DNA from: Spirochaetes bacterium GWF1_51_8
GTDB taxonomy: Bacteria > Spirochaetota > Brevinematia > Brevinematales > GWF1-51-8
NCBI GenBank assembly: GCA_001829415.1
Contig: MIBE01000051.1
Coordinates: 1 to 38,134 of the forward strand
Length of the DNA: 38,134 bases
Direction of reading: 5' to 3'
Shown: positions 30,584-38,134 of the stretch, piece by piece
Numbering within the stretch: position 1 is the first letter of the stretch
Layout of the letters: each line of letters begins with the position of its first letter
Notes under the pieces: generated by a model
The model's database searches: none
Seen by the model: the letters and a program-made list of their open reading frames with translations, nothing else
Told to the model about the DNA's origin: nothing
Made by a program: the position numbers and the translations under genes

Positions 30584-31910
30584 TATTCAGGTCTTTCATT
30601 TTCCTCATCAGGTTGTTCGGGAGAATCCCGAGCGCGATGGCGGTCCGGGAAATATTGCCCCCGTGGATTTCCAGTTGGGTTTGGACATAGGCCTTTTCCA
30701 ACGCGGCTTTCGCTTCGGCATAGGGCAGGGTTTTTGTGAAGATATCGCCCGCCGGTTTCGGCGCGGACGACATCGACAGCACCTGCCTCAATCCGTCGGG
30801 TGAGATTTCCGTGCCCTCGATAAACACCGCAAGCCGCTGGATCAGGTTCTTCAGTTCCCGGATATTGCCGGGAAACTTCATCGCCGATATCTCGTCCGAG
30901 GCTTCCTGGGTAAGGTGTTTCTCCGGGATGCCGTTTTCGCGGCAGATATCGCGCAGGAAATGCTCCGCGAGTAACGGGATATCGCCGGGGCGTTTCCGCA
31001 AGGGCGGGATTTCGATAGGGATGACGCCGATCCGGTAGAAAAGGTCTTCACGGAACCCGCCGTTCGAGACTTCCTCGGATATCGCGCGGTTGGTCGCGCA
31101 GACAAGCCGGAAGTCGATCTTCAGCTTTTTTTCGCTCCCGAGGCGCGATACTTCCTTGTCTTCCAGTACCCGCAGGAGCTTCGCCTGGAGCGGCATTTCC
31201 AATTCGCCGATCTCGTCGAGAAACAGGGTGCCGTCGTCCGCCATCTCGAATTTCCCTTTCCGCGCGGAGACCGCTCCGGTGAACGCGCCCTTTTCATACC
31301 CGAACATCTCGCTCTCGAAGAGGTTCGCCGGGACCGCCGCGCAGTTCTGCACAACGATCTCGTTGCGCCCACGCTTGCTCTTCAGGTGGATGAGGCGCGC
31401 GGCGTGTTCCTTGCCGGAGCCGCTTTCACCTGTGATCAGCACTGAAAATTCGGTTTCGGCGGCCTTGTCGATCAGCCGGTTCATCTCCCTGACCGCGCCC
31501 GATTCGCCGAGGATGCGGTATTTATCGATCTCGCGTTGGACAAGCCGCGAGAACTGCCTGTGCTCGAGCGCGTTACGGATCACGATTCTGAGCTTCTGGT
31601 ACGAGAGGGGCTTCTCGATAAACTCGTATGCGCCGAGCTTGATCGACGCGACCGCCTTCTCGATAGTCGAGTAGCCGGAGATCATGACGCATTCGACCAG
31701 CGGCAGGTTCTCACGGATATACTTCAGGAGCTCGACACCGTCCTCGCCGCCGAGGCAGACGTCGATCACCGCCGCGTCGATATCCTCTTCGGTGAGGAGT
31801 ATCCGTTTCGCGGACGCGATATCTTCCGCGCCGAGGAGCGTGTCCTGTTCCATCACCGACTTCAGCGAGAGGAAGACATCGGTGTTGTCGTCAACTACTA
31901 ATATTTTCAT
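30576..31910 (-). CDS. NtrC-family sigma-54-dependent response regulator (NtrX-like)
   Basis: The 444-residue activator has a receiver domain (acidic pair 7-8, phosphoacceptor Asp50, Lys100). A sigma-54 AAA+ domain follows (Walker A GESGSGKE at 161-168, GAFTGA at 208-213, Walker B GTLFLDEI about 227-234, and an FREDLFYRIGV segment), then a Fis-type helix-turn-helix at the C-terminus. GAFTGA is intact, so it should contact sigma-54. Its start overlaps the kinase gene by 20 nt, so they form a two-component pair. Two sigma-54 promoters 3-4 kb away are plausible targets (inference). Confidence 0.95.
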   Translation of the reverse strand: MKILVVDDNTDVFLSLKSVMEQDTLLGAEDIASAKRILLTEEDIDAAVIDVCLGGEDGVELLKYIRENLPLVECVMISGYSTIEKAVASIKLGAYEFIEKPLSYQKLRIVIRNALEHRQFSRLVQREIDKYRILGESGAVREMNRLIDKAAETEFSVLITGESGSGKEHAARLIHLKSKRGRNEIVVQNCAAVPANLFESEMFGYEKGAFTGAVSARKGKFEMADDGTLFLDEIGELEMPLQAKLLRVLEDKEVSRLGSEKKLKIDFRLVCATNRAISEEVSNGGFREDLFYRIGVIPIEIPPLRKRPGDIPLLAEHFLRDICRENGIPEKHLTQEASDEISAMKFPGNIRELKNLIQRLAVFIEGTEISPDGLRQVLSMSSAPKPAGDIFTKTLPYAEAKAALEKAYVQTQLEIHGGNISRTAIALGILPNNLMRKMKDLNIK

Positions 31911-33003
31911 CTTGGGTTTCCTTCAAGCCGGGCGGGAGTTTGAGGATAAACTCGGCGCCTTTTCCACGGTTCGGGACGGCGATCAGGGCGGCTTTGAGCT
32001 GGCGCGATAACCCGCGCGCGAGGGCGAGGCCGATCCCGGAGCCGCTCTTTTTTGTCGTGAAGCCCGGGTCGAAAACCCGTTCGAGATTCTTCTCCGGAAT
32101 GCCGGGGCCGTCGTCGATAATCGCGATCTCCGCGCCCGAAGGCGTCATCTCGAGTTTGACTTCCACCGCCGACGCGCCCGATTCGAACGAGTTCTTAATT
32201 AAATTGCGCGCGATCTCTTTCAGGAGCTGTTCGTCTGTTACAATGACCGCTCCCGTGGTGTTCAGGGAGAACAACGCTTTCGGGAACTCGAGCCTGAGTT
32301 CGCCCACCACACTATCGAGCGTGGCGCCATGGAACACAGGCTCCGGCAAGTGAGAGAGGTTGCGGAATTTAAAAAGTGTCGTCCTGAGCTCGTCGAGCTT
32401 CGCGAGAATGAATCCTGTCTTCTCGGTATCCGCGCCGCGTTCGTGAAGGTACTCGGCGTAAGTGCGGATTGGAGTAATGAGGTTATTTATCTCGTGCACG
32501 ATCACCCGCGAAATCTCCTTCCAGCCCCTGTAACGCGAGATATCGCCCGCGACCGCTTCGTAACGGATCAGCCGGGTCATCATGAGGTTGAAACTTCGGA
32601 TGAGCTTGCGGGTCTCCATCGTGCCCTTCTCGGGAAAGAGGGTGAAGTCGCGCGACGGCTGTTCGAAATCCATGCCCGATAACGCGGCGCTCAGTTTCTT
32701 CAACGGGCGCGTGATGCCGAGGATGATCGAAATAAGAAGGAGGCTCATCACGAGGATGACGACCCAGAACACGGACATCGACTGACGCGTAATATCGACC
32801 GCCTGTTTCTTGGAAAACGCTTTATAGACCGCGATCTGCTTTTGAAGCTCGGGGCTTGTTTCCGCGAGCGTCTCGAGGGAACCGATAAACCCGGTCTCGA
32901 ACGCGGTCTGAGTCTGGGTGATACCGTTATAGGTGATGAGGATCGACGCGGTGAGAATAGTCAGCATCGCGGCGATAAAAATCGTGATGATACCGAATCT
33001 CAT
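31891..33003 (-). CDS. NtrY-like sensor histidine kinase
   Basis: The 370-residue membrane kinase has a first transmembrane helix (about 4-25), a short periplasmic loop of about 50 residues, and a second helix (78-97). A HAMP-like linker, the H-box VIVHEINNLITPI (His170) and the ATPase boxes NLIKNSFESGA, DDGPGIPEKNLERVFDPGFTT and SGSGIGLALARGL follow. The EINNLITPI form of the H-box is typical of NtrY. The periplasmic loop is smaller than in classical NtrY. ATG 33003 directly follows the DUF4390-like gene. Confidence 0.93.
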   Translation of the reverse strand: MRFGIITIFIAAMLTILTASILITYNGITQTQTAFETGFIGSLETLAETSPELQKQIAVYKAFSKKQAVDITRQSMSVFWVVILVMSLLLISIILGITRPLKKLSAALSGMDFEQPSRDFTLFPEKGTMETRKLIRSFNLMMTRLIRYEAVAGDISRYRGWKEISRVIVHEINNLITPIRTYAEYLHERGADTEKTGFILAKLDELRTTLFKFRNLSHLPEPVFHGATLDSVVGELRLEFPKALFSLNTTGAVIVTDEQLLKEIARNLIKNSFESGASAVEVKLEMTPSGAEIAIIDDGPGIPEKNLERVFDPGFTTKKSGSGIGLALARGLSRQLKAALIAVPNRGKGAEFILKLPPGLKETQDENISS

Positions 33004-33005
33004 GA

Positions 33006-33488
33006 TTATTCCTTCAATTGAAAATTCAGTTCCATACGAGGCTGGTTACCCCAGAGGTCGGAGATGTTCGGGATATTCTCGGCATAAATCGAGAGCAGTA
33101 TCTGCGCGGTACCGGCGGATTTCCCGTACTTTTTATATCCGGGCAGGACTACCATTTCCTGTCGGAAAAGTTTATTCGTGAGCGCGTCGAATGTCAGCGA
33201 TTTGGAGTTCCCGAGGAAAAACATATTCTGTTTATTGGAAATGGAAAAGTAAATATTTGTCTGGAACACGGCGACCGAGTTAACGCGTGTTTTGATCTCG
33301 AAGGAAAAAAAGACGACCGCACCGCTTTGGATGATATCGCGGATAGATGGATTCACCAGATTCTCAAGCGTGAAATTCGCCACAATCGCCTCTTTTTTTT
33401 TCGCGACAGTAATGTTGTTGATTAGAACGTCGGGATACACCCCGGCGAGACCGAGAACGATCAAAATGGTTTTAATAGGGTCGGACAT
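33006..33488 (-). CDS. DUF4390-like exported protein
   Basis: The 160-residue protein has a hydrophobic N-terminus (about 6-17) that could be a signal or anchor. The body is strand-rich with a VNPSIRDIIQSGAVVFFSFEI segment, like DUF4390. In beta-proteobacteria DUF4390 genes directly precede ntrY-ntrX, which is the order here. This context raises confidence in an otherwise weak match. GGAGGAC lies 10-16 nt before the ATG. The first gene of the operon, it has only 4 nt between its ribosome-binding site and an upstream terminator T-run. Confidence 0.78.
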   Translation of the reverse strand: MSDPIKTILIVLGLAGVYPDVLINNITVAKKKEAIVANFTLENLVNPSIRDIIQSGAVVFFSFEIKTRVNSVAVFQTNIYFSISNKQNMFFLGNSKSLTFDALTNKLFRQEMVVLPGYKKYGKSAGTAQILLSIYAENIPNISDLWGNQPRMELNFQLKE

Positions 33489-33506
33489 GGCGTAAGTCCT
33501 CCGGAT

Positions 33507-33538
33507 AAAAAAATGCCGTCCCGGGACAAGCCCGGGAC
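33507..33538 (-). terminator. Intrinsic terminator after the barrel-like gene
   Basis: On the minus strand GTCCCGGG-cttgt-CCCGGGAC forms a perfect 8-bp stem (33538-33518), extended by outer GC pairs, then a seven-T run (33513-33507). It lies directly before the DUF4390-like ribosome-binding site, so it may be a leaky terminator between the two transcription units. Confidence 0.88.
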
Positions 33539-33555
33539 AGCGGAGATAGATTTGT

Positions 33556-34299
33556 TTACTGGACGTAAGGCTCGTCGGGCAAGCCGCTGGGCAGATCGTC
33601 GGCTTCTATTTCGGAACTGGCGCTCTTACCCTCGATAATACCGCCGAAGGCAAGTTCGATCGCGGCGAGGAAAGAATGCTGATTATGCGCGGGCACATCG
33701 GACAAAACCACGCCGGACCAGCTCATACTCGGTGTATAGATATACTGGAGCCTGAGCAGGAACCCCGCGCGGTCTTCGAACAGGTAACCGGTGGTCAAAC
33801 CGACTGAGAGCGAAAATGTATTCGCGCCGATGACCGGGTTAAATTCAACTGGATTTGCGAGATAATTCGCGAAGGACATATTCGTCTCGAATGACAAACC
33901 GATTCCGCCCCAGAGTACGGAAATGGACGGCATGAGGAAGAACCCGCCGGAGTACACTGGGATGTACCCGAACTCGACTCCACCGAAACCGCCGCCGTAA
34001 GTGAGGGTGCGGGCTGATGTCGAAGACTTCAGGACTTCCTTGGAACTAATCACAGTACCCCATCCGCCGAGATAGAAGTTTCCGCCTATTCCGCCCCCGC
34101 CTAACGACATTCCATAAGAGACCCCTGATAAAGCGGGGGTATATCCAGCCGCGACCAACGTATCGCTCAATGTCTGCTGGGCGCAATAGTCTACAAAAAA
34201 TCCCATACGCCAGATTCCTCCCGAGAGAGTCGCGCCGTAACCGGCCGCTGTTCCGAACAATGAAACGGCCAACACCGATAACACTAATGCTTTCTTCAT
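33556..34299 (-). CDS. Exported beta-barrel-like protein, sigma-54 controlled
   Basis: The 247-residue protein has a signal peptide (MKKALVLSVLAVSLFGTAAGYG). The mature part is rich in glycine and aromatic residues in alternating patterns (GGGFGGVEFGYIPVYSGGFFLMPSISVLWGG), as in outer-membrane barrels or related spirochaete surface proteins. GAGGAGG precedes ATG 34299. The promoter upstream is a sigma-54 type, so it is presumably conditionally expressed. I recognise no specific family. Confidence 0.8.
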   Translation of the reverse strand: MKKALVLSVLAVSLFGTAAGYGATLSGGIWRMGFFVDYCAQQTLSDTLVAAGYTPALSGVSYGMSLGGGGIGGNFYLGGWGTVISSKEVLKSSTSARTLTYGGGFGGVEFGYIPVYSGGFFLMPSISVLWGGIGLSFETNMSFANYLANPVEFNPVIGANTFSLSVGLTTGYLFEDRAGFLLRLQYIYTPSMSWSGVVLSDVPAHNQHSFLAAIELAFGGIIEGKSASSEIEADDLPSGLPDEPYVQ

Positions 34300-34330
34300 A
34301 AAAATCCTCCTCTTGATATACCGGATAGAC

Positions 34331-34347
34331 GCAAGACCGGTGCCAAA
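34331..34347 (-). promoter_or_regulatory. Sigma-54 promoter of the barrel-like protein gene
   Basis: On the minus strand TTTGGCACCGGTCTTGC matches the -24/-12 consensus (TGGCAC-N5-TTGC) with the required GG and GC and exact spacing. The ATG at 34299 would be about 20 nt after the predicted transcription start, with a GAGGAGG site between. Confidence 0.9.
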
Positions 34348-34804
34348 CAAAAATAAATCTATTTATTATGTCTGTATAGGTTTAGCAAACCCCCGGAATC
34401 CGGCGCGGTCTTATCCGGTGAAATACGATATATCAATTTTGATAGAGTTGCAAGTTTTCGGGGATAAAATATGAGGATGGGGGATCAATAGAACCGTTAA
34501 GCGGTACTTTTTGTCTCTACGGGGAAGTGAAGGGACGAGGCGGTCGATTAAACGAGAGAGTGGATTTGGATGAACAGACCGCTTCACAATGCCCGCGGTG
34601 ACGAGGAAAATTTCTCATTCTCAATAAGAATCATTTATCAGAATCGCCTTTATTCAGGTTTAGATGTTTTCCTCTCTCTACGTTTACGAATCGGAAAGAA
34701 TAGAATCGACGGGTAAAAAATAACGAAAGCAGGCAAGAAGCCTGCTTTCATAGGGTTGGGGGTTGGAAGGTTGTATATGACAGGTTGTCATTAAATGGTG
34801 TACA
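34348..34804. other. Long spacer between two sigma-54-controlled genes
   Basis: The 505-bp gap 34300-34804 holds the sigma-54 promoter at 34331-34347 and the terminator at 34715-34749. TATCAA-tt-TTGATA (34431-34444), a 14-bp palindrome, lies about 90 bp upstream of the -24 box, where activator sites are usual. The rest shows no gene or structure I can support. Confidence 0.5.
34715..34749 (-). terminator. Intrinsic terminator of the Cys-rich protein gene
   Basis: GAAAGCAGGC and GCCTGCTTTC form a perfect 10-bp stem with a 5-nt loop (34725-34749), followed on the minus strand by GTTATTTTTT (T-run at 34720-34715). Confidence 0.9.
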
Positions 34805-35074
34805 TTAGACCGCGCTTTTGGAGTAAAGGCTCCGGGACACATCGCTCAGGCGTTCGTTACGGATAATCTTATCCGCGTCGTCCGATTGGTAGGGATAAAA
34901 GTGGTTCGGCACCTTATTCGTCCCTAATTCGCGGTACAAACAAAATCTTGCGCATGAGGGACTGCCGTATTTGCAGAAGTCCGTCTTAATAATCGAGGAC
35001 ATGATGGTGTCGTTTGCGAGCTCCGATTTGAAGAACGATGAGTTGCATTCATCGTGATACGCACACCCTGACAT
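34805..35074 (-). CDS. Small Cys-rich protein, sigma-54 controlled
   Basis: The 89-residue cytoplasmic protein has six cysteines: SGCAYHDEC near the N-terminus and FCKYGSPSCARFCLY in the middle, followed by LGTNKVPNHFYPYQSDDADKII. This matches a short protein type I have seen in anaerobes (YC...CARY...LG...VP...A..II) that lacks a known function; metal or cluster binding is likely. I chose ATG 35074 because GGAGG lies 6-10 nt upstream; ATG 35092 is not supported. It is transcribed alone, from a sigma-54 promoter to a strong terminator. Confidence 0.85.
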   Translation of the reverse strand: MSGCAYHDECNSSFFKSELANDTIMSSIIKTDFCKYGSPSCARFCLYRELGTNKVPNHFYPYQSDDADKIIRNERLSDVSRSLYSKSAV

Positions 35075-35110
35075 AAAAGCCTCCGTAATCACACATTCTA
35101 TGTATATAAG

Positions 35111-35127
35111 TGCAAAACGCGTGCCAA
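35111..35127 (-). promoter_or_regulatory. Sigma-54 promoter of the Cys-rich protein gene
   Basis: On the minus strand TTGGCACGCGTTTTGCA matches the full consensus TTGGCACG-N4-TTGCA. The expected start is near 35100, leaving about 25 nt of leader with the GGAGG site. Confidence 0.93.
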
Positions 35128-35167
35128 GTTGAAAGTTATTATAAGTACATGATCTGTAATGAAATAG

Positions 35168-35199
35168 AAAAACCCTGCGGCTTTTCCGCGCGCGGGGTG
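35168..35199 (-). terminator. Probable terminator of the 486-residue barrel protein gene
   Basis: On the minus strand ACCC-cgcgc-GCGG-aaaag-CCGC-a-GGGT forms two 4-bp helices with an internal loop, followed by TTTTTC. It starts about 20 nt after the gene's stop. Confidence 0.55.
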
Positions 35200-35217
35200 T
35201 ATAATTTTTTTCATTTT

Positions 35218-36678
35218 TTAGAAAAGGCCTAGCAATCCTTCTAAGGTCAATCGGATCGCGATATCCGATTTTACGATGTTGACGGGGAAGTTGATGACCG
35301 AATTCATCCGTAATACCGACATTCCGGTGTAAACTTCCACATTCAACCGGATCCCGGCGAGTTGGGCGAAGACGAACAGCCCGAGCTGAAAATTGTCGGA
35401 GTAGTAAAGCAGAAATTCCGGATTTTTCTGTTTAATATTGAACATCCCATATCCTATTTTTAAACCGACTCCCATATTGAAAAGATCTTGCTGACGGTTG
35501 ACAAAGATGTATCCGCCTTGAAGCCCCGCGAAGACATTCCGGTATTCCAAAGTCGCATTGTTTGTCTGTGTCTGATCGATCATGTCGAGACCGACATACC
35601 CCCCGAACCACCACTTCGGATGGGGATAGTATATCGGCGAGAATTCGAGAGTGAAGCCCGGCTTAAATTCATCGGTTGCGCCCGTGTCGTAGAATTTTGC
35701 CGCGCAGGGTCCCGCCGCAAACGTTAGATAAAACTGGGTATAACCCTTCAGGTAGACCTGGATATCCTTCACCTGACCGTCGGTCAGATAATAGCTCTTC
35801 TTCACGATCATGTTCGTCGGCATTTCATAGAGCTCGAAAAGGTATTCCTTTCCGGCCAGGATATTTTTCCACTCCTCGCCCTCGAGGATGACCTTCTTGT
35901 CGATCAGCGCGAGGTACTGCTTGTATGAGTCCTTGCCGTCGAACGGCAACAGCCGGATCGAAGCATGTGCTGTATAGCTGACATTCGCGATTTCCCCGGC
36001 GGCGACATGCACCGTGAAATTGGTGACCTTTTTCAGTCCTTGAACAAGCTCAATATTATAATCCTGATCGGCGAGGACTTTCAGTTTCTGCGCGAACCCT
36101 TCCCCTTCGATCTTAGAGATGTGCTTCGAGTTGATCCAGAGGTCGTACTTCTCCTGTCCGATCTTGAAATCGGCGAACTGGATGAATCCGACCTTGATGC
36201 CCGCAAGGTTCAGCACCTGTTTGAGCGAGTCCTCCATCATCACATCGATCGTATCGATCAGGACGACGTCGAGAGTGGTGGAGTAAGTTTTGTCCCAGAC
36301 TATCTTCCCGGCCCCGAGAGACCAGACCTGCTGACGGATATCGGCCTTGGGGCTATTCTGCGGCCCGGAAATGGTATAGCTCCAGTAGACGATAAAGTCT
36401 GACTTATTGCTGACCGATACCGCTTCGAGGTTTGCCTCGGAGATCGGCAGGTTTGTCGCTTTCGACGGTTCCATCACATCGAGGAACGGGATAATCGCGG
36501 TAAAGTTGTATGTGGTCTTATAGAGCAGAACATCGATCTTATCGGCGGCGGATGATTTTTCCGCGCTGAGGTTCTTGGGTTTGGCGAGGACGACTTTCAG
36601 TTTCTGAGCGCCCTGCGGATAGAGATAGCCCGCGGCGGTGAAAACGCAAACAATAAAAAATATCGGCAACTTTTTCAT
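35218..36678 (-). CDS. Exported protein with C-terminal barrel-like region
   Basis: The 486-residue protein has a signal peptide (MKKLPIFFIVCVFTAAGYLYPQG). An N-terminal domain (about 25-160) resembles TolB/CsgG-type N-terminal modules (LLYKTTYNFTAIIPFLDVMEPS...SDFIVYWSYTISG). A middle region has a PEGA-like strand segment (IKVGFIQFADFKIGQEKYDLWINSKHI...YNIELVQG). The last 170 residues are barrel-like strands (YTQFYLTFAAGP...LGLFVFAQLAGIRLNVEVYTGMSVLRM). It is likely an outer-membrane protein with periplasmic domains. No specific family recognised. It lies 94 bp downstream of dnaN. Confidence 0.82.
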   Translation of the reverse strand: MKKLPIFFIVCVFTAAGYLYPQGAQKLKVVLAKPKNLSAEKSSAADKIDVLLYKTTYNFTAIIPFLDVMEPSKATNLPISEANLEAVSVSNKSDFIVYWSYTISGPQNSPKADIRQQVWSLGAGKIVWDKTYSTTLDVVLIDTIDVMMEDSLKQVLNLAGIKVGFIQFADFKIGQEKYDLWINSKHISKIEGEGFAQKLKVLADQDYNIELVQGLKKVTNFTVHVAAGEIANVSYTAHASIRLLPFDGKDSYKQYLALIDKKVILEGEEWKNILAGKEYLFELYEMPTNMIVKKSYYLTDGQVKDIQVYLKGYTQFYLTFAAGPCAAKFYDTGATDEFKPGFTLEFSPIYYPHPKWWFGGYVGLDMIDQTQTNNATLEYRNVFAGLQGGYIFVNRQQDLFNMGVGLKIGYGMFNIKQKNPEFLLYYSDNFQLGLFVFAQLAGIRLNVEVYTGMSVLRMNSVINFPVNIVKSDIAIRLTLEGLLGLF

Positions 36679-36772
36679 AAGATACCCCTTTCTAAGAGAA
36701 TAACCCCAGATAAAAGAACACGCAAGTTTTAGAATGATGGAGTGCGGGTACGAGTAGGATTTGCCTGAACGG

Positions 36773-37897
36773 TTATTCGTTCAGCTTCATCGGCATGGTG
36801 ATATACAGGAAATTATCGTCCTTCTCCGTTTTCAGCAGTAAAGGACTGCTCTGGGAATTGATTATCATCTGGATAGACTTACCGGGCACGACCCTCAGGA
36901 AGTCCAGCAGCGAACGGTAGCTGATCGCGATCGTGATCGGAGTGCCGTTATAGCTCATCTTGATCGACTGCTGGGCTACGCCGTATAACGGGTGCTGGGT
37001 CGAGATGGTCATCTTGTCGCCGTCGACTTCGATCTTTGTCTTGCCGGAGTCGGGATCGCTCATCACGGAAACCGTGTCGATAGCCTTGGAAAGCACATCG
37101 CTGTCGATCTGGACGATATTGATCTTCTCGGCGGGGATGACGTCTTTATAGTTCGGGAATTTGCCCTCGACAAGGTTCGTGAAGATATAGACGTTGCCGA
37201 TCTTGAAGAACGCCTGATTGCTGTGAACGGAGAAATATGTCTCGCCCGTCCCGAGCGACTCGAGGATCGTCTTGAATATCTTCTGCGGGATGATGACACC
37301 GGTCTCGATTTGGCCGACCTTTTCTTCGAACTCGCGGGTGATCACCGAAAGCCGTTTGCCGTCGGTAGTGACAAATGACAGCAGGCCGTCGACCGCCTCT
37401 TCGATATAGGTGCCGGTGAACGCGCTCTTCGCGATGTCGGTCGATACCGCGAACTCGGTCGCCTTGATCTGTTCTTCGAGAGTCTCCTGCGCGATCTTGA
37501 TATAGTTTTCCCAGTTGAACTCGTTAAACGTCGGGTAGGTGTCCGCGGCCACGCCGTTGAGGTGGAACACGGGATCGTCGCCCTCGACAGGATGGATCAC
37601 GATCTCGGTCTCGTTATCCGACTTGCTTTCGAAAACGATCTTTTCGCCGGGCAGTTTACGGATCACCTCGAGGAGCTTTTTGGAAAGGAGGTTGATCTTA
37701 CCCGATACCTCGACTACGCCGGTGGATTCGACCTTCACCCCGTTCTCGCCGTTGTACGAGAGGATGATGATCGTCCCGTCGTCGATGGCCTCGATATAGA
37801 CATTGAGCAGGATCGCCAATGGCGACTTGACGTTGATGATCGAGTCGGCGATGCCCAAATGCCGGATAAACTCGTCCTTGTTTACCGTAAACTTCAT
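36773..37897 (-). CDS. dnaN: DNA polymerase III sliding clamp (beta subunit)
   Basis: The 374-residue protein is the processivity clamp of the replicative polymerase, a ring dimer of three similar domains per subunit. Typical features are MKFTVNKDEFIRHL at the N-terminus, VDGLLSFVTTDGKRLSVITREF, GTGETYFSVHSNQAFFKIGN, EGKFPNYKDVIP and the C-terminal ITMPMKLNE. Length is normal. I chose ATG 37897, with GAGGA 7 nt upstream; an in-frame GTG at 37909 is less likely. It has its own promoter. recF and gyrB do not follow it, and whether dnaA precedes it lies outside the window. Confidence 0.96.
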   Translation of the reverse strand: MKFTVNKDEFIRHLGIADSIINVKSPLAILLNVYIEAIDDGTIIILSYNGENGVKVESTGVVEVSGKINLLSKKLLEVIRKLPGEKIVFESKSDNETEIVIHPVEGDDPVFHLNGVAADTYPTFNEFNWENYIKIAQETLEEQIKATEFAVSTDIAKSAFTGTYIEEAVDGLLSFVTTDGKRLSVITREFEEKVGQIETGVIIPQKIFKTILESLGTGETYFSVHSNQAFFKIGNVYIFTNLVEGKFPNYKDVIPAEKINIVQIDSDVLSKAIDTVSVMSDPDSGKTKIEVDGDKMTISTQHPLYGVAQQSIKMSYNGTPITIAISYRSLLDFLRVVPGKSIQMIINSQSSPLLLKTEKDDNFLYITMPMKLNE

Positions 37898-37933
37898 ACG
37901 ATTCCTCACCTTATATAGAATGTCAGATGGTAT

Positions 37934-37962
37934 ATTTTATCGATTCTTTTCAGATATTTCAA
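37934..37962 (-). promoter_or_regulatory. Sigma-70 promoter of dnaN
   Basis: TTGAAA (37962-37957) and TAAAAT (37939-37934) are separated by 17 bp on the minus strand, about 36 bp before the ATG. Confidence 0.72.
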
Positions 37963-37978
37963 ATAATAAGGGGCTTTG

Positions 37979-37998
37979 AAAGAAAATCAATTTTCTTT
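37979..37998. repeat. AT-rich palindrome upstream of dnaN
   Basis: AAAGAAAAT-ca-ATTTTCTTT is a 20-bp near-perfect palindrome followed by T-rich sequence. It may be a weak terminator of an upstream unit or a binding site; nothing decides between them. No DnaA boxes (TTATNCACA) were seen in 37898-38134. Confidence 0.45.
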
Positions 37999-38016
37999 AT
38001 TTTTCGCGGGTTTTCC

Positions 38017-38054
38017 ATCCGTGTAAATCCTCGTAATCCGTGATATCCGTGTAG
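38017..38054 (+). repeat. Four degenerate 9-10-bp tandem units
   Basis: The units are ATCCGTGTAA, ATCCTCGTA, ATCCGTGAT and ATCCGTGTAG. Strings of this ATCCGTG type occur between genes in many bacterial genomes. They are not known origin iterons. Confidence 0.5.
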
Positions 38055-38134
38055 AATTGGGATATAATTATTGGTGGCGTAACAAACAAGAGACCTCCAG
38101 TCTAAACAAGCCTCAGATTGTATAGGAAGCTGAA

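Noticed and set aside
38017-38054. CRISPR or replication iterons
   Set aside because: The units are only 9-10 bp, degenerate and without spacers, and no DnaA boxes or cas genes are near.

Overview
The window reads as chromosomal DNA of a Gram-negative, probably flagellated bacterium. It has many exported proteins with Spirochaetota-like relaxed signal sequences, outer-membrane barrel candidates, a FlhB C-terminal paralogue beside YraN, a Maf-like DUF115 protein and dnaN. A spirochaete or a neighbouring phylum is my best guess; no rRNA or tRNA is present to settle it. Most genes have moderately GC-rich codons, while the spacers are AT-rich.

Layout. Positions 66-2211 hold a lipoprotein gene with seven propeller-like repeats, flanked by two 98-bp direct repeats. 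Positions 1935-8765 look like one regulon: a TrmB-like regulator, two tandem ParB-like/DUF4032-like paralogues, a cyclomaltodextrinase-type amylase and a MATE exporter. Both of its promoters carry the same 19-bp palindrome over the -10 box. Positions 8785-14469 hold small exported proteins, a CPBP protease, a CsgG-like lipoprotein and an exported ankyrin protein. Positions 14525-18223 form an operon of PAP2 phosphatase, DUF115/Maf-like protein, metallo-beta-lactamase-fold hydrolase and BatE-like protein. An AT-rich orphan gene follows. Positions 19111-22134 (minus) carry a flagellar-export accessory set: FliK-like, FlhB-like, HD-GYP, YraN and a possible FlgM-like protein. Positions 22270-23884 carry an ECF sigma factor, its zinc anti-sigma factor and a Met/His-rich periplasmic protein.

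Positions 23947-28788 (minus) are a tryptophan operon: exported metallophosphoesterase, trpE, a fused trpGD and trpC. Ahead of it lies a complete ribosome-mediated attenuator that simple ORF calling misses: a 22-residue leader peptide with tandem Trp codons, an antiterminator helix and a strong intrinsic terminator. Next come an RsbW/STAS pair, a DUF5714 protein, and a DUF4390-like/NtrY-like/NtrX-like operon. Two near-perfect sigma-54 promoters drive nearby genes for an exported barrel-like protein and a small Cys-rich protein. The window ends with an exported barrel protein and dnaN.

Most interesting: the trp attenuator with an unrelated first gene; the three-operator TrmB-type regulon with its ParB-like/DUF4032-like pair; the paired sigma-54 promoters beside an NtrYX-type system; a hairpin-bearing repeat whose copies differ only outside the stems; and an HD-GYP protein with a substituted HD motif. 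All family names come from motif recognition, not database searches.
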